DNA from: Planococcus citri
Taxonomy: Eukaryota; Arthropoda; Insecta; Hemiptera; Pseudococcidae
NCBI RefSeq assembly: GCF_950023065.1
Contig: NC_088678.1
Coordinates: 14,498,580 to 14,562,579 of the forward strand
Direction of reading: 5' to 3'
Length of the DNA stretch: 64,000 nucleotides
The notes beneath the pieces were generated by a model, which worked only from the letters and a program-made list of their open reading frames with translations, searched no databases and had not been told where the DNA came from. Below are positions 1-13,700 of the stretch, one piece after another. The translations under genes were made by a program, and so were the position numbers. Positions within the stretch are counted from its first letter, which is position 1, and the number at the start of each line of letters is the position of its first letter.

Positions 1-535
1 AAAATAGAAGAACAGGCTTGAGTGAAGCAAGGGCGAAAGTTTCTGAAAATTTGCATTTAGAGAGGCATAAAAACGAGGTGTTTTAATGCGAGGACTAGTA
101 GTTCTTTTTTGGTTTTTAAAATTTTAGAATTTGAATGATGTTCTTTTTTAAGGAAGCTGATTTTGAAAAAGAAAACAGATCAAGCCCAAGCGGGGGCGAA
201 AGCTCTTGTAAATGTGTACTTTGAGATGCATAAAAACGATCTTTTTTTTTGTGAGGACTTCAGTTTTTGGCTTTAAAACTTAGAAATTTTCATTTTGACA
301 TTGAAAAAGAAAAGAAAACAAGCCCAAGCGAAGCGAGGGCAAAAGCTTTAGAAAATTGGTGTTTCGAGAAGTAAAAATAATGTTTTCTTTCATCACAGGT
401 CTTTATCCAAAATTTGCAATTGATCGTTTTTTCAAAATTCCAGGGATTTTCAGTGAAAATAACGGAATTCCTTGACTTTTCTAGACCGACCAAGTTCCCT
501 GACTTTTCAGGTTTTCCAGGCTTATGGACACCCTG
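1..535 (+). mobile_element. Right part of a CAGGGTG-type miniature element, cut by the window start
   Basis: The right end is CACCCTG at 529-535. Just inside it the motif TGACTTTTC occurs twice (about 472-481 and 499-508). The interior holds three degenerate units of about 150 bp, each with a block like AAGCGAAGCGAGGGCAAAAGC (about 18, 181 and 319). The same units recur in the element at 58801-59854, so the two share a core. The left end lies outside the window, so the target duplication cannot be tested. No coding potential is visible. Confidence 0.6.
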
Positions 536-2663
536 GAGGGTGAAAGTACCATTTTTTTTTCATCCGTTGATACAATTTTTGAGCTATTAAATAGAAGCGA
601 CTATGAATCCGCAATTGAAGATACCAGTTGACTAAAAAATTTCCTACCAGAAAAAATCAAAACAGCATCTGAAAATACACACAACTTACACCAACAGACA
701 GAATTCAGATGTCTTATGAGCCTGCAAATTCTCAAAAATTCATGTACGTAAGTATGCACCCACCGACATTTCAAAAAAACGGTGTCTGGCATTAGAAATT
801 TAGCATAGCAGTGTTTCGAATGCTCTTAAATCCAAAAGCCACACAAACGAGTATTTTTTGTAAACCATCTCATCCCACCCCGTATGCCGAACCATCAATC
901 CATCATTCCTCGTGCCCGTATCTTTGGTAAAAGATTTAACCTCACGTGCAAAAAAAATCTCTCCGCCAATTTGTTTTCCTCGTCATAATTTTGCATCTGC
1001 ATTATCGGCGTAAATTTTGCATAATAATAATCAACAATGCTTACTGCTACCTGCGAGCAGGCGATACTGCCGGTTAATTATTTTTATTCGTATATCTGCG
1101 TAAGACAGATTAAAGTAAATAGGTTTAATAACGGTGAAGGCATACGATATTATATAGCGAAATGCGGTCTAGTGTTAAAAATTGATCGGGCCGTTATGTA
1201 CGTACGACTGCTCGCGAACGTACCACATAAAAGTACACCAGATAAAGGTATAGGTAAGTACGAGTAGGTATATGCGGGCTATTAAAAAATCTAATGATGC
1301 GTGCAAATGGCCGAATTAAAAATATTAAGACGTTTATTAGTATATGTAGCATTATAGCGTCGTCGTTTTTGTTGGCCGATCTCTTTTCTTTACTTTTTTT
1401 CCTCTTCTGGTTCTACTTACATCAATAAACGAACGTTCGCGAGGAGTAAGTATTTTTTTTTGTAATCTTCGATCCGGATTTAATGTAAGATAAACGCGGA
1501 ATGACGAGAAGGTACCCTAATTGCATTTGGTCCAAAAGTTATTGACGAAGCGGCGGCGCTTATTTCACGACGATGAGAAGTGCATATATTCTCGGCGGCA
1601 GCGGCGGCGTGGCGCAGCATTGCAGCAATGCACGTATTTTTAGAGCGAATATTGCTCATGCATGATTTATAAGTAGTACCTATAAGTATACTTAGGATGA
1701 AGAGTGTTTACAAAGGTGATCTAGAGCACACGCTTTGATAGAGACTTGCATTTGTACATCTACATCTACATACACATTTCGATCATAGATACGGTTTATG
1801 GAAGCCTATGCACGTACATGTTGATATCGTTTGATTACAAGTGAATGAAATCTATCTTTGCCATCTACAGAAGATATCATAACTACATACAAACACACGA
1901 GACCGTGTCTACTGTCTACCTGTTGAACATGCTGGACCTAGATGATAAAATTAAGATAATATACACGGCTGTTTAGCATGTAACTGTCGCTAACTTAACG
2001 TACAGTGTGTTGTGTGCTGTAAAATACTCGTGTCTATGTTACATTTAATGACTATAGTAGACGAGTTATTTATGGGATAAAACTGAAAATGGGGCGATGG
2101 GAGTAAAACAAAACAGCATAACACGAAATGGTTGAAAATTAACGTGCCTCTAGATACCAATTTGATCTAAAATTTCTCCTCCACTCTCCTCGCCCATTCC
2201 CTCTTCAAAAAAACAAATTTTAATTTGCTGGATTTTCTTTGGAATTTTAAAAATTAAAAATACGCTGTCTAACAAGTAGCCCAAGATATGGAAAAGAAAA
2301 GAATTTTCAAACATTTCAAGATACGAATAGTTATGGTGAGGGCAGGGGAGGGGAGGGGGTAAAATCTCTATTTTTTTTTATAAGACAAAAAAGGACGAAA
2401 AAATTAAAGCTTCTGAAAGAGTGAATAAATGGAAGATTTTTAAGTGAGTGATCAAATTCAACAATCAATTTTTCAATTTTCAAAACTTTCAGCTCAAGAG
2501 TCATTGTTTTTGTTTTGTTTTGTTTTTTTTTTCAAAAAATCACTACTTTTTGGCATCTACTCATAACAAAATTTTCAGGAACCACTCAACTCAGTCTACT
2601 CCTCACCCCCTGCACACTAAAAAAATCAGAAAGGTCAAATTTACAACAGAAAAATCTTCAAAT
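536..2663. other. Intergenic or intronic DNA, no gene seen
   Basis: No supported exon. A GC-richer patch at about 1490-1640 contains GGCGGC runs and several CpGs and is a candidate regulatory island. The rest is AT-rich unique-looking sequence with poly-T/A runs, and 2200-2660 is very T-rich. The short open frames here are unlikely to be genes. Confidence 0.5.
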
Positions 2664-4709
2664 CAGGCATGAAATTCACCATTTGATTTTTTTTAGTGAC
2701 TTAAGTGACTGAAAAATAGCAAACAAGTGACGAAAAATTGGAAAAAAGTGACCATTTGGGGAAATGAGAGCAAAATATATAAGTACCTACTCCTACCTAT
2801 TATGTTAGACGGGGAGCCCGTATAAGAATCTATTGCACCCCTCTCCGGTCGATCCTCCGGGACAACTTTTTTCTTAAAGGGGGAGTCCTAGAAAACATTT
2901 CTAGCTCTTGTCCTCAAAAAAACAGATTTTGAGTTCAAACAAAAAACTTACACGAAATTTTTTAACCCTTACAAAGGTAGATCGAAAGATCAGGCAAACA
3001 TTTCAGCTGTCAAAATTTCAAGTACTAAAGTGCTTTTTTGGATTTTTTGTGAATCTTTGAAAATCAAATTTAATTTAGGCCAAAAATGATAGGAAAAATC
3101 AAAATTTTACCAAACTAACCAAGAAAGATAAGATTTGGGATATACCCTATTTTCGACGCGCCATCGCCAAATCGATTGGTAACTTTTTCAACCCGTTTTG
3201 AGCAGTTCTGGAGCCTCCAGCAGATTTTTGAAACCCGAATTTCATCAAATGGAGTTGGAAAGTCAAAATTCATTCTAGAAACTAATTTCGATACGCCACG
3301 AAGTCGATTGCAGGTGGGTTTCAAACCGTTTTGGAGCCTCCAGCGACTTTTAGAAAGGTTGTATGGCGTTTTTTGGAAAATTGAAATTACCAAAAAGTAG
3401 CTGGAAGCTACAAAACCATTTGAAACCACCATGCAGTGGACTTCATATCGTGTTGCAATATTAATATGCGAAGTAAATTTCAGCCTGTTAACTCCATTTT
3501 GATGAAATATGGGAATTTCAAGTTTCAAAAATCTAGTGACTCCAGTAATTTTCAAAAAGTTGCTGGAGGCTCCAAAACGACTTGAAATTCACCTGCAGTC
3601 GACTTCATAGCGTATTGAAATTAGTTCGCAGAATGAATTTCGGCTTTCGATCTCCATTTTTAATAAAATTTTGGGAAATTTCGAGTTTCAAAAATCTACT
3701 GGAGACTTCAGTAATTTTCAAAAAAGTCGCTGGAGGCTCTAAAATGGCTCGAACCCACCTGAAGTCGTCTTCAGAGGGTGTTAAAATCGGAGTGTAGAGT
3801 AAATTTCAGCTTTCCATCTCAGTTTGATGAAATTTTGTAAAAATTTAAAGTTTCAAAAATCGGCTGGAGGCTCCAGTAATTTTCAAAAAAGTCGCTGGAG
3901 GCTCTAAAATGACTTGAACACACCTGAAGTCGTCTTCAGAGTGTGTTAATATTAGTTTGCAGAATACATTTCGACTCTCTATCTCAGTTTGATGAAATGT
4001 TGGGGAAATTTCAAGTTTCAAAAATCTACTGGAGGCTCCAGGAATTTTCAAAAAAGTCGCTGGAGGCTCCAAAACGATTTGAAATTCACCTGCAGTACTT
4101 CGTAGCGTATTGAAATTAGTTTTTAGAATAAATTTCAGCTGTACAACTCCAATTTGATGGAATTTTGTGGGAATTTCCGGATTCAAAAATCTGCTGGAGG
4201 CTCCAGAACTGCTCAAAACGGGTTGAAACAGTTTCCAATCGATTTGGTGTGTCGAAAATAGGATTTATCCCAAATTTCAGCTTTCTTGGTCAATTTGGTA
4301 AAAATTTTGATTTTTTTCTCCTCATTTTTGGCCTGGATTTGATTTTCAAAAATTCACCAAAAATCGAAAAAGGCACTTTAGCACTTGAAATTCTGACAGG
4401 TGATAAATTTTTGCCTTATCTTTCGATCTACCTTTGTACGGTTTAGATAATATCGGCTCTATCCAATCACATCGTCTTACATTTTCAATGTTGAACAGTT
4501 GATTTTTGATTTTTTTTTAAATGATGATTCTGAAGGATTTTTATGAAAAATATTGATCATACTCGTATTTTCCTAAAATTTTGAACTTTTTCTTTTTTAC
4601 ACGACAAATCTTTTTTAAAAAAAGCCATTTTCGCCAAATAGTGACAAAAGTGACTTGCAAGTGAAATTATTGACTAAGTCACTTTTTAAGTGATCGAATT
4701 TCATGCCTG
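2664..4709 (+). mobile_element. Composite foldback-core element with CAGGCATG ends
   Basis: The ends are inverted: CAGGCATGAAAT at 2664 and ATTTCATGCCTG ending at 4709. They are flanked by TCAAAT on both sides (2658-2663 and 4710-4715), a probable 6-bp target duplication. Near both ends the motif AGTGACTT is repeated in the same + orientation (about 2693-2750 and 4640-4690). The interior is the foldback core: a left arm from about 2806 with a GATCCTCCGGGACAAC block, a right arm ending at about 4446, and tandem monomers with CTGGAGSCTCCAG palindromes. There is no transposase, so it would depend on another element to move. Confidence 0.75.
3563..4225 (+). repeat. ~165-bp tandem monomers with CTGGAGGCTCCAG
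   Basis: Monomers start their second palindrome at 3563, 3730, 3895 and 4060, a period of 165-167 bp. Each unit carries two copies of CTGGAGGCTCCAG (perfect or degenerate) 31-32 bp apart, for example 3863/3895 and 4029/4060. Between them lies TAATTTTCAAAAAAGTCG-like sequence. The same monomers occur in the other foldback elements. Open frames here are by-products of the repeat. Confidence 0.85.
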
Positions 4710-5202
4710 TCAAATTTAAAAAAAACTTGTCTGTGATTTTAAAAATGTCATTTTTTCAAAAATGAATACCTAATTTTTTTTTAATATTTCGTGTCTTTGG
4801 ATTTTTAAATTTTTTGACCATTTTTTTCTTGAAATGTCAACTTTTGACTATTTATTTTAAAAAAAAGTACACTTTTTTGTCTGCTACACTTTTCAGAACT
4901 TGATAATACTTTTTTCAAGTTACCTATTAGAAAACAAAAAACAGTAAATTCTCATTCTACCCTCCAACTATAGTCCAAATACTCCCTGACTTTCACATGC
5001 TCAAAACAACTACTTCTAATGGTCACACTTCTGATGACAATTCGATTTTCGCGAACACGTGAAATTATTGAATACAGCAATTAAACCATATTTCTCACTC
5101 AACTTTCATCGCTCATCTCATCAACCCTTAATTTTTCAAGAGAATTTTACCCCAAGTTCACGCGACTTGAACGACGTATTACAAGTACGAACGGATATAC
5201 TA
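4710..5202. other. AT-rich intergenic DNA, no gene seen
   Basis: T- and A-rich sequence between two miniature elements. No exon, RNA gene or inverted repeat is supported. Confidence 0.5.
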
Positions 5203-5500
5203 CAGGGTGTCTACCAAAATTTAATTTTCAAAAATAGCGACTTTTCGCGACTTTCAGCGACTTTTTTTCGCGACTTTTTAGCGACTTTTTTTCAGTTAAA
5301 AGTACCCACAACACACAGTGTTACCAATCGCCATTAACTAAAAATAAGAAAATTTTTTAAAATTTGAAGTTTGGACAATTTATAGCGACTTTTTGGTATT
5401 TTTGGCGAAAATCGCGACCTTTTCGCGACTTTAGCGCCCTATTTTCAAAATCGCGACTTTTCGCGACTTTTAACGCTATAGCGACCCGGTAGACACCCTG
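5203..5500 (+). mobile_element. 298-bp CAGGGTG-type MITE, GCGACTTTT variant
   Basis: The ends are CAGGGTGTCTACC and GGTAGACACCCTG, a 13-bp inverted pair. They are flanked by a perfect 5-bp duplication TACTA (5198-5202 and 5501-5505). The interior consists largely of (A/C)GCGACTTTT repeats. These run in the same + direction at both ends, so they are direct repeats rather than part of the terminal inverted repeat. It is too short to code for anything. It is a complete non-autonomous DNA element of uncertain superfamily. Confidence 0.88.
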
Positions 5501-5505
5501 TACTA

Positions 5506-8217
5506 CTGTACCAATGGCAAATCTAGAGCACCTATTATCACTTCCACTATCACGTTACATATTCGCCAAGATCTCTAATGAACGAGGTTAATTAGTTTGT
5601 TACACATTCGTGTGATTTGCGTAGTAGGTACAGCATACTCCACTCTGCATATACTAGTACTTACACATTACCGTATTATAGACAGATATCCAGCTCTATA
5701 GCTATCTACATACATACAGTATACATCTTACAATGTACGAATTCCCTTCTAAATAAACCATTAAAACTTACCTCGCAGCTTTGTCCGAACTGAAATGCAG
5801 AAAATCCGCATAATTTACATACAAGTGTGTACCGGTAGTGAAACGTATGTATATCTCCGAGCCAATGGTAACTGGTAAGCTTCCTCTATTCGTCTAGTTT
5901 TTTGACCCACAGCACTGTCCACACAGAGAGTCGGGCTACTCGACGAACGAGACCTCGATGCGACCGACGCGACGACGTAAGAATTACGTAATTTTTTTAT
6001 TTGTTCTTATTCTGACCACTGCACCGTGTGTGGTTCGCTTTCTAAAAAAAAGAAGAAAAAAAACAGAGATAAAAATTGCAGTTCCAAGATTTATGCATGC
6101 GAGCTCTCTTCCCATGGATCAAATTCTTGTCTGGATGTTGAAAGTTTTCTCAATTCTTACCCGGCTATATGTGGTGGTCTTGTTTTTTCGAAAAGCAGCC
6201 ACTGCAGATAATACTCTTGTGAATCTTCCGCGCTCGTTTAGTTATCGTACGTTGTAATTTTCTGGAAAGCAAACCGTTCATAAAAATTAGTAATGATATA
6301 GTCTACATCGCGGCTACTGTGCTGCGCGTCTGCAGTCTTCATGCTGCCGCGTATTAACCTTGCAATTAATTAATCTAGGTAGTATATTAGGTAGTACGTA
6401 TTAATTTTTTCCAGTTATGATAGCGATATTTCTAAATTCGTAAATATAGGTACTTTTATAACTAGGTAATCACAGGTCTATTAAAAAATCGTGCTATACT
6501 ACATCTTTATCAAATTACACCTCGAAATTAGTGGCACTAATCACGCGATACGTGTAATACGTAGGCAAAAAAAAAAAGGCAGAGAAAAAAATCAACGACA
6601 GTATATCGAGTTGTTAAACTGGAATGTGCAAGCACCTAGTGTAGGCTAATACTCGTACCCCATGCACCAGCAATACCAGCATCACTAACCATGGGTATGT
6701 TACAATATTACAATAGATACATCTATCGACAATGTTATACTCGACGATAGACGAATTAATTACTTTAGCTATAAGTTATGCCCGCCCTCGGCCAAAGTGC
6801 TTTGAAGAGACAAATGTTACCGTCCTAGGTGAACGAGATCATTACGCAGATATCTTTGTTTCTTGTTTTTTTTCTTATTACCGACGATGCGTGCAATTGC
6901 ATCGCGACGTACCAATTCCTCGACGAGCGATCTACGATCTTCATTCTTTCGGTGTAGGAATAAAAAAAAACAACAACAGTACAACAACTATGGAGATAAA
7001 TTGAAAACACGAAAGGTCGTTACGATATCATTTTGAAATATGAGCTCGAACTTGACTCAATGGCAGGTTAATTTGTTCGCGTGTTTACAGTAACGACGTT
7101 CGCACCAGCATAGGCTTTTTCTCGCTGCTTGTATCATGTGCCCAGACCCAGACTCAGACTCAGTCACTCAATCTAAATAGACGTATACCCCAAGTAAAGG
7201 TATTAGATAGAGGTACTCCAGCTCGAGCTAAACGTGTACCTACAGTACAAAACCATCGCACCATCGTCTCAGCGTTTCTTCGCTCTTCGTAGATAGGTAA
7301 TTTCATCGCAGCATCTCGAAATCTCGATACCCATACATCACCTGCCAAAATGAAGTAATTATCGGTCATCACGGTTTCAGTCTTATAGTACACCTAGTTC
7401 TGTGGCACGAAACTATGTCAAGTTTTAAGCGTTTTTTCAACTCTTCTAATTTAGATTATGGTTAGGTGTTTGGGATATCTACAGATAACAAGATACTACA
7501 CTACGAAGTGCACCGTCAATAAACCGTGCGCCAAACTACGAGAAATTAGAACTTTATTATACGTTTAAAAACGACCGACGACCGTAATTAAGAATTTACT
7601 GGTTTTTGTAACCTTTTTTTTTTCTTCAACTCCAAATGGTCGGCGAATGATTGTGGGAAACACACGACCATGCCGCGAAAAAACCATTCGTAATTTCGTA
7701 TTAACGCGCATTAAAGGTCAGCGCGATGCGATCGCGGTGGTGGGCAGAGGGATGAGAGAGAATAAAAATGCACACGCGATTGTTTCAACAATTCTGCGAG
7801 CCGCGCCGCGTTGCGCGGAACTAGTTTTAATAAATTTTTATCCGAATCTAATTTTACGATCCATTTGCAACGAGTCCAGAAAATTACGAAAAAAATACTC
7901 GTTCGAGGAGCGATGCGATGCGATGGCAGGCAGAAGATGAGATGATCGTTAAACATGGCCGAATTTCTTGCATTTTTTTTTCGACATAATATTTTCAACC
8001 AATGCCATAAACAAAATAGGAGAGGGGGGAGTAAAATTGCAAAGCCGGAAGACGAGACAATTTCTAAGAATTTTAAGATAAGTTGATTAAGAATGGTGAA
8101 TCAGTCCTTGCCGGAGATTTTGAAATTAATGGAACCACGTCTTTTTATAAGTACTTAACTCATGATTAATTTCAAAGAAATCTCATCTTGGGCAATTTTT
8201 TCAAAACCATCTCGAGT
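5506..8217. other. Intergenic DNA with a GC-richer island, no gene supported
   Basis: The stretch at about 7640-7950 has many CpGs (CGCGATGCGATCGCGG at about 7722) and is less AT-rich than its surroundings. Open frames cross it on both strands, but none has recognisable domains. It could be a regulatory element or CpG-rich exon-like sequence. The region 5930-6260 is also CpG-rich at its start. Everything else is AT-rich unique-looking sequence. Confidence 0.4.
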
Positions 8218-8856
8218 CAGGGTGTCACCTGAATCGAAAAAAAATGAAAAAGGAAGACTTTTTGATGACTTTTGGATAACCAAATTTTCACATTAGGACG
8301 TCATTTTTTATAAAATCATGTTGGTCTCAAATTCAACTTTGATGGATGATCATTACAGAATTTTTCTCGATAATCACTCAAAAGATGATTAAAAAATTCC
8401 ATCACATCAAGATTTTCCACATTTTCAGAGTTGAGACACACTATCATGATAATTTGGTTTTTGTTATTCTTTACGTGATTTTTTTCAGGATTTCATTTTA
8501 TTTCAATAGGTACTTGATCTATTTTTTTGTAATTTTGCACAATTTTTTCATTGAGCAATTTTACTCAATTTTTCACAATGTGTCATCAATTTCCAGCAAC
8601 TTTAAATCATTTTCATGGAATCTCAACAAAACAAACAATTTTGGAAAATTTTGATTAATTAAACTATTTTTTTCACCAAATTACGGTAATTTTCAAAATA
8701 ATTGGGAGGTAAATTGAACAACAAGTTATAAATAATAATAATTTCTGTATTTTTGACAAAATTATTATCCAATTTCAGAATAGATTAATTAATTTTTGAC
8801 CAAAAGGATGACTTTTTGATGACTCTGATCACCTGGTAGGCAGTCTAGACACCTTG
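8218..8856 (+). mobile_element. Degenerate CAGGGTG-type element, GATGACTTTT variant
   Basis: The left end is CAGGGTGTC at 8218 and the right end GACACCTTG ends at 8856. GATGACTTTT-like motifs lie near the left end (about 8257-8273) and right end (about 8806-8824), in the same + direction. The flanks CGAGT and AAAGT match at only three of five positions, so the target duplication is weak. The interior is AT-rich and noncoding. Confidence 0.6.
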
Positions 8857-8934
8857 AAAGTGATTCAGTAAAAATGTTCAAAATAAATCCTAAAACTGAT
8901 ATTAACCCCCAAATCCTAATTTCGCCATTTCCAG

Positions 8935-10740
8935 CCATTCTGGAGCCTCCAGCGCTATTTTACAATTTCTCCAGAATTTTGAATTTGCTCCAGAAGGCAT
9001 GAATATGAAATTGGGCAGCAAAAAATCGAGTTGTGTGTTATACAACGAGTTTATCCACATACGGGAAACTTTTGATTTTTTTGGATTTTTTATTTGAAAA
9101 AAAACTTGTCAAAAAACCACTCTTGAGGTGTCCCTCTCAAAACCGACTCAAATGTGGATAAACTTGTTAAACAGATCGAGTATAACACACAACTCGATTT
9201 TTAGCTGCCCAATTTCATATTCACGCCTTCTGGAGCCAATTCAAAATTCTGGAGAAATTAAAAAATCGCGCTGGAGGCTCCAGATCGGTGGGAAATGGCG
9301 GAATTCGGTCTCGGGAGGTTATTTATGGACGAAATACAGCGATTCGCGCAAATTTCAAAAATTTCCTCGCAAACAGGAAACTTTTGATTTTTTTGGATTT
9401 TTTATTTTAAAAAAACTGGTCAAAAAACCACTCTTGAGGTGTCTCTTCCGAAACCGACGCAAACGTGGATAAACTTGTTAAACAGATCGAGTATGACACA
9501 CAACTCGATTTTTAGCTGCTTAACTTCATATTCACACCTTCTGGAGCAAATAAATTCTGGAAAAATTGTAAAATACTCGTATAGCGCTGGAGGCTCCATG
9601 AATGGCCGGAAATGGCAAGATTTGGATTTGGGAGGTTAATATCAATTTTAGGTTTTATTTTGAATATTTTTACCGATCAAGTACGTACTTTTTTAAAAAA
9701 AGCATAAATCACCAAAATAGTCAATTTTGGATTTTCAAAAATTCGCCAAAAATCAAAAAATGAACTTGGGCAGCTTAAAATTTGGATTTGGGGGTTTTAG
9801 ACTATGCTCTTTCCAAAAATCGCGGTCCTGTTCAAATCGGAGGCGGACACCTCAAGAGGTTCCCTTGTAAAGGGCGGTATCCCAACTGACAAAAAATTTT
9901 TTGAATCGGACAAAGCTTGATCGAAATTTGAAAGATAGTACAGAAATACACTATGTACTAGTCAAAATTCAAGACGCTCAAGAGCACTTTTCGATTTTTT
10001 AAAAATCAATGGAACTAAATTTTTTTTTTAAATCAGAATTTTGCCGAATTGACGAATAAAGCTGAAATTGGTACCTCCTACCCACTACCCTATTTTCGAC
10101 CTTTGAACAGTTCTGCAGGCTCCAGCAGATTTTCTTAAAGTTGAAATTTTCAAAAAAAAAATAGAATCAATGAAGTTGGAAAGCTCAAATTTACTCCACG
10201 TCCTAATTATTTCAACATGATGACTCGATATTAGAAGATGGTCTAAAGTTGAACCGATTTTATGGCGCTTTTTCAAAAAATAGAATTTCCAAAAGTTCCT
10301 AGAAACTCCAAATTGCTTAAAACAGTCTCCAGTTGACTAGGAAATCCGAAAATAAGACATAAATAGGCACAGTTAATTTTTTAAATTTCCAATAATCAGT
10401 TTGCGCGCTGAAGAGATGCAGAATCGGCAGAGATAGAATTGTCAAAATATGGCTGGAGCCTCCAGCACGACTTGAAACGATCTCCAATCGACTCATTATG
10501 TTGGAATAATGCACGTATGCAGGAGTAAAGTACACTTTGAGCTTTTCAAATTCATTCAGTCAAATTCTGTGGAAATTTCAACTTCAAAAAATCTGCTCGA
10601 AGCTCCACAAACTCAAAACGCTTCGAAACCGTTTCCAATTGATTCGGTAGAGGAGTGGAGGGGAGGGGAGGGGATCGAAAATAAGGTACGCACCAAATTT
10701 CAGTTTTCTGGATCAATTTCGTAAAATTTTGATTTTGATT
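8935..10740. repeat. Foldback-related repeat block with its own tandem unit
   Basis: CTGGAGSCTCCAG-type palindromes occur at about 8940, 9272, 9588 and 10452. A different unit, containing GTGGATAAACTTGTTAAACA and ACACACAACTCGATTTTTAG, is present twice in + orientation (about 9120-9240 and 9430-9550). A related inverted stretch lies at about 8985-9065. From about 9990 the sequence resembles a decayed foldback arm. No clean ends are visible, so this looks like several merged, aged insertions. Confidence 0.6.
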
Positions 10741-13700
10741 TTTTCTTACCTTACGTTTGGTCCTTTAATTGTTAAAAATTGAACAAAAATTTGTTGTTTT
10801 TACTACTAGTTATCCGGGATTACCTCCCTTTTGACCATCAATAGGAAAAAGGCCAGAACAATCGAATGCTTTTTTCAAGTAACGCGTTTCAACAAAACCT
10901 TTCGTCATCATCTTCGCAAAGGGAAAATCCGTCTAAAAAAATTTCACAAATGTTAGCGGAGCTGACTTTATTTCGCGTAATACACATTAAACAGGATACG
11001 CGTCATTTGCAGCAAATAAGAATCATCTGCCGACATTCTACAATTTACATGGCTCGCCTTCGTTCGCCTTCCTTCTATTACGATTTTTTTCCCTCGACCA
11101 AATCGAATAATTTGATTTTTACAACGGCGTGTTATTAGATTTTGATGAAAATGCTCGTATATTTAACCGCAATACTCTCTCGCCATACCTCCGGCATGAT
11201 TTATTACGTACATAAAGAATTGGCGAATGGTCGATTTACAATTTGCCAATTCTACGGTAAAAATACTCCGGAGTTTACTATATATTAACTTAGCATATGC
11301 CCGCTGTAATATACATATAGAAAACCGCTATCACATTCAGGTACCTATTCGTACAACGGCAATAAACTTCAAATTCTCGATACCAGTTCATTTTCAAGGT
11401 TGTTGATTAATATTCGGTACCTACCGAAAAAAAAAAGATGCAGCATAATATATCAACAGGTTTGCCAACTCATCCATCTCTCAACATATTACTTATATCT
11501 CCATAAGATGATGTGTGTGCCATGCTGATGAAATAATGGTATTTTATCCAAACGTGTGAAGAAAACGCGCATTTGATCACTCGAGCGACTAGCGAGAGTG
11601 AATAAAGTAGTGTTTTATTCTACTAGTAGGATAAATACATATACTCGTAATATTATATTATATGCCGAGCATGTGGCCATAATCAAAAACAACAACGACA
11701 TCAGCAACACATACCATTCAATCGAACGTGCACTATAACTTCACTTCCAGGAAACCAAAAAAATAATAATAATAATTCGTGGCCATCGGCCAATATTACG
11801 AGGTGGTAGATCCTCAAACGAGTAAATGAAAATATTTAAAATACTCGTCTAATTATAATTTTCAGTCAAAATTTTCGAAGTAAAACGCAAGTACATATCT
11901 TGAAGCTGAATCTAGCCAGGTATACCATGAATGAGCATATTGATAATCACACCGATGGAATGCGATCCTCTATATCACACTCGCTGCTGCTTACTAATCA
12001 TTTCACGATTTAAAAAAAAAATAAACAAACGATGAGTAAGCAGGAAGCTGTGGTTTCTCATAAACACCACTGGTCAGTCCAACTTCCTCAAAATGATACC
12101 TATACCTCCTACCAAGACGTACTCGAATTTGTATTCAATCCGGGTACCCAAATCCAAGGATGAAAAGCATCTTACAATTATGGTAAATTTTATCAATCTG
12201 CCTTCTTTAATTTTCTTCAATAGGTCATTTGTGTGGCCCCTACAGATACTCGAGGCATCGCAGAACAAATTTCCACCAGATTTAATCACCGTCAAGGCGC
12301 ATACCTCATAAATATGCAAAATTTTTACATAAATACGTGAATTATTATTCGTCGTGTTCGTGATTAAAACCCATCAATATCGATCATCCCAACAACTGTT
12401 TCTTCACTCTCGTTAGAGTACAGGTAGAGGTAATCCGCCGACGGGGTAAACCTTCAAATCTACGTAAAGCAAATCAAAAGTGAACGCTTCATCGCACCGA
12501 GTTCACAACTAGAGGTACTTGGCGTTTATGCATCGATCACTTATATTAATCATCCGCACTCTAGACACTCCTCGAAGAGCATATAACTGGCGTACAGTCA
12601 ACTATAAGTACATACAAACAACAATCGTCGTCGTACCCATTCGACAGCATAATACGAATGCAACATACGACACCGTCATGGAACGAATTTTAAATAGCTA
12701 CATACGTGACAACACCTTCATCAACTCCTCGATCAAATCGAATGAATCACCATGCATCGATTCTCTCTCTGGCTGACTCTTGAAACAAAAACAAAACCGG
12801 TGGAAATCGAACTTCGAGATAACAAAAATACCTATAATCGTGAAACCAGGGACCTTGGTATTGACACTGCGCGAGTTTATACCAAAGCACCTATAGGTGT
12901 ATGAAAAGGTGCTTTAATTTGCTCTGACTCTGTTTGGTTTCGGCGAGTGGGCGTAAGAGAGCCCAACAACGAGCGACGTAACCGTATCTCGAGGTGATGC
13001 TTCTTAAAAATAAAATAATAATACGAACACGAATAACAATCGCTGATCGCGATCGTTGTTTCGAGAGTATTTACCTACACTACATACACACGGATAGCTC
13101 GAGTAAATTTGAAGATTGTTAAAACTACTCGTATTACCAACGTGAGAACTTCTTTGCTCAACTATCTATACTTATGCAGATAATAGAAGGAAGAGGAGGA
13201 GGTGGGACAAACTCGTTGCATTTTACACGACACACGTTTAAATTCAAATGCAAAGTCGCGAGTAAGTATTTAGATAGACTTCGCACCTCTCATAGCCGTA
13301 TAGGAGGCGTCCAAATATTTCTAGGGCGTGAAATATAGGTACTATATTGGAGTATTGTGTATAGTACATCTACATGTAAGTACGTATGCAAGGAATCGTG
13401 ACACGATACTTCGAAAAAATATTTTCCTAGCTGTTGAACGTGCCAGCATTGGTACTTGGAGGTATCCTCGCGATTTGATACTTTTGGTTTCGGTCGAGTC
13501 TAAAAATAGCCCGAGTGAAGGTGTAGGTACATACAAAAACTATACGGTTTTCATCTCGCATAGGCGACCAAGCGAACATGGTACAGCATCGCCCGTATAT
13601 ATAGGGTTAAATTTTCGCCCTTATTTATTCGAATGATTAAAAAGCGAGTTGTTAATAGTTTAAAAATAACGTTCTTCGCCGCTCGTAATGTCAGTCTTCG

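Noticed and set aside
3115..4446. Open reading frames on both strands, such as 3115-3555 and 3845-4216
   Set aside because: They lie in the 165-bp tandem monomers, recur in every foldback copy in shifted frames, and show only repeat-derived sequence.
5958..6257. Basic, partly hydrophobic open frame of 99 codons
   Set aside because: Overlaps other frames, has lysine runs from poly-A, and no family resemblance or promoter/splice support.
7647..7998. Overlapping open frames on both strands (97 and 95 codons)
   Set aside because: Open on both strands because the patch is GC-richer; neither has a recognisable domain. Kept only as a CpG-rich island.
12519..12776. Possible gene of 85 codons
   Set aside because: No domain, signal peptide, splice signal or codon bias to support it.
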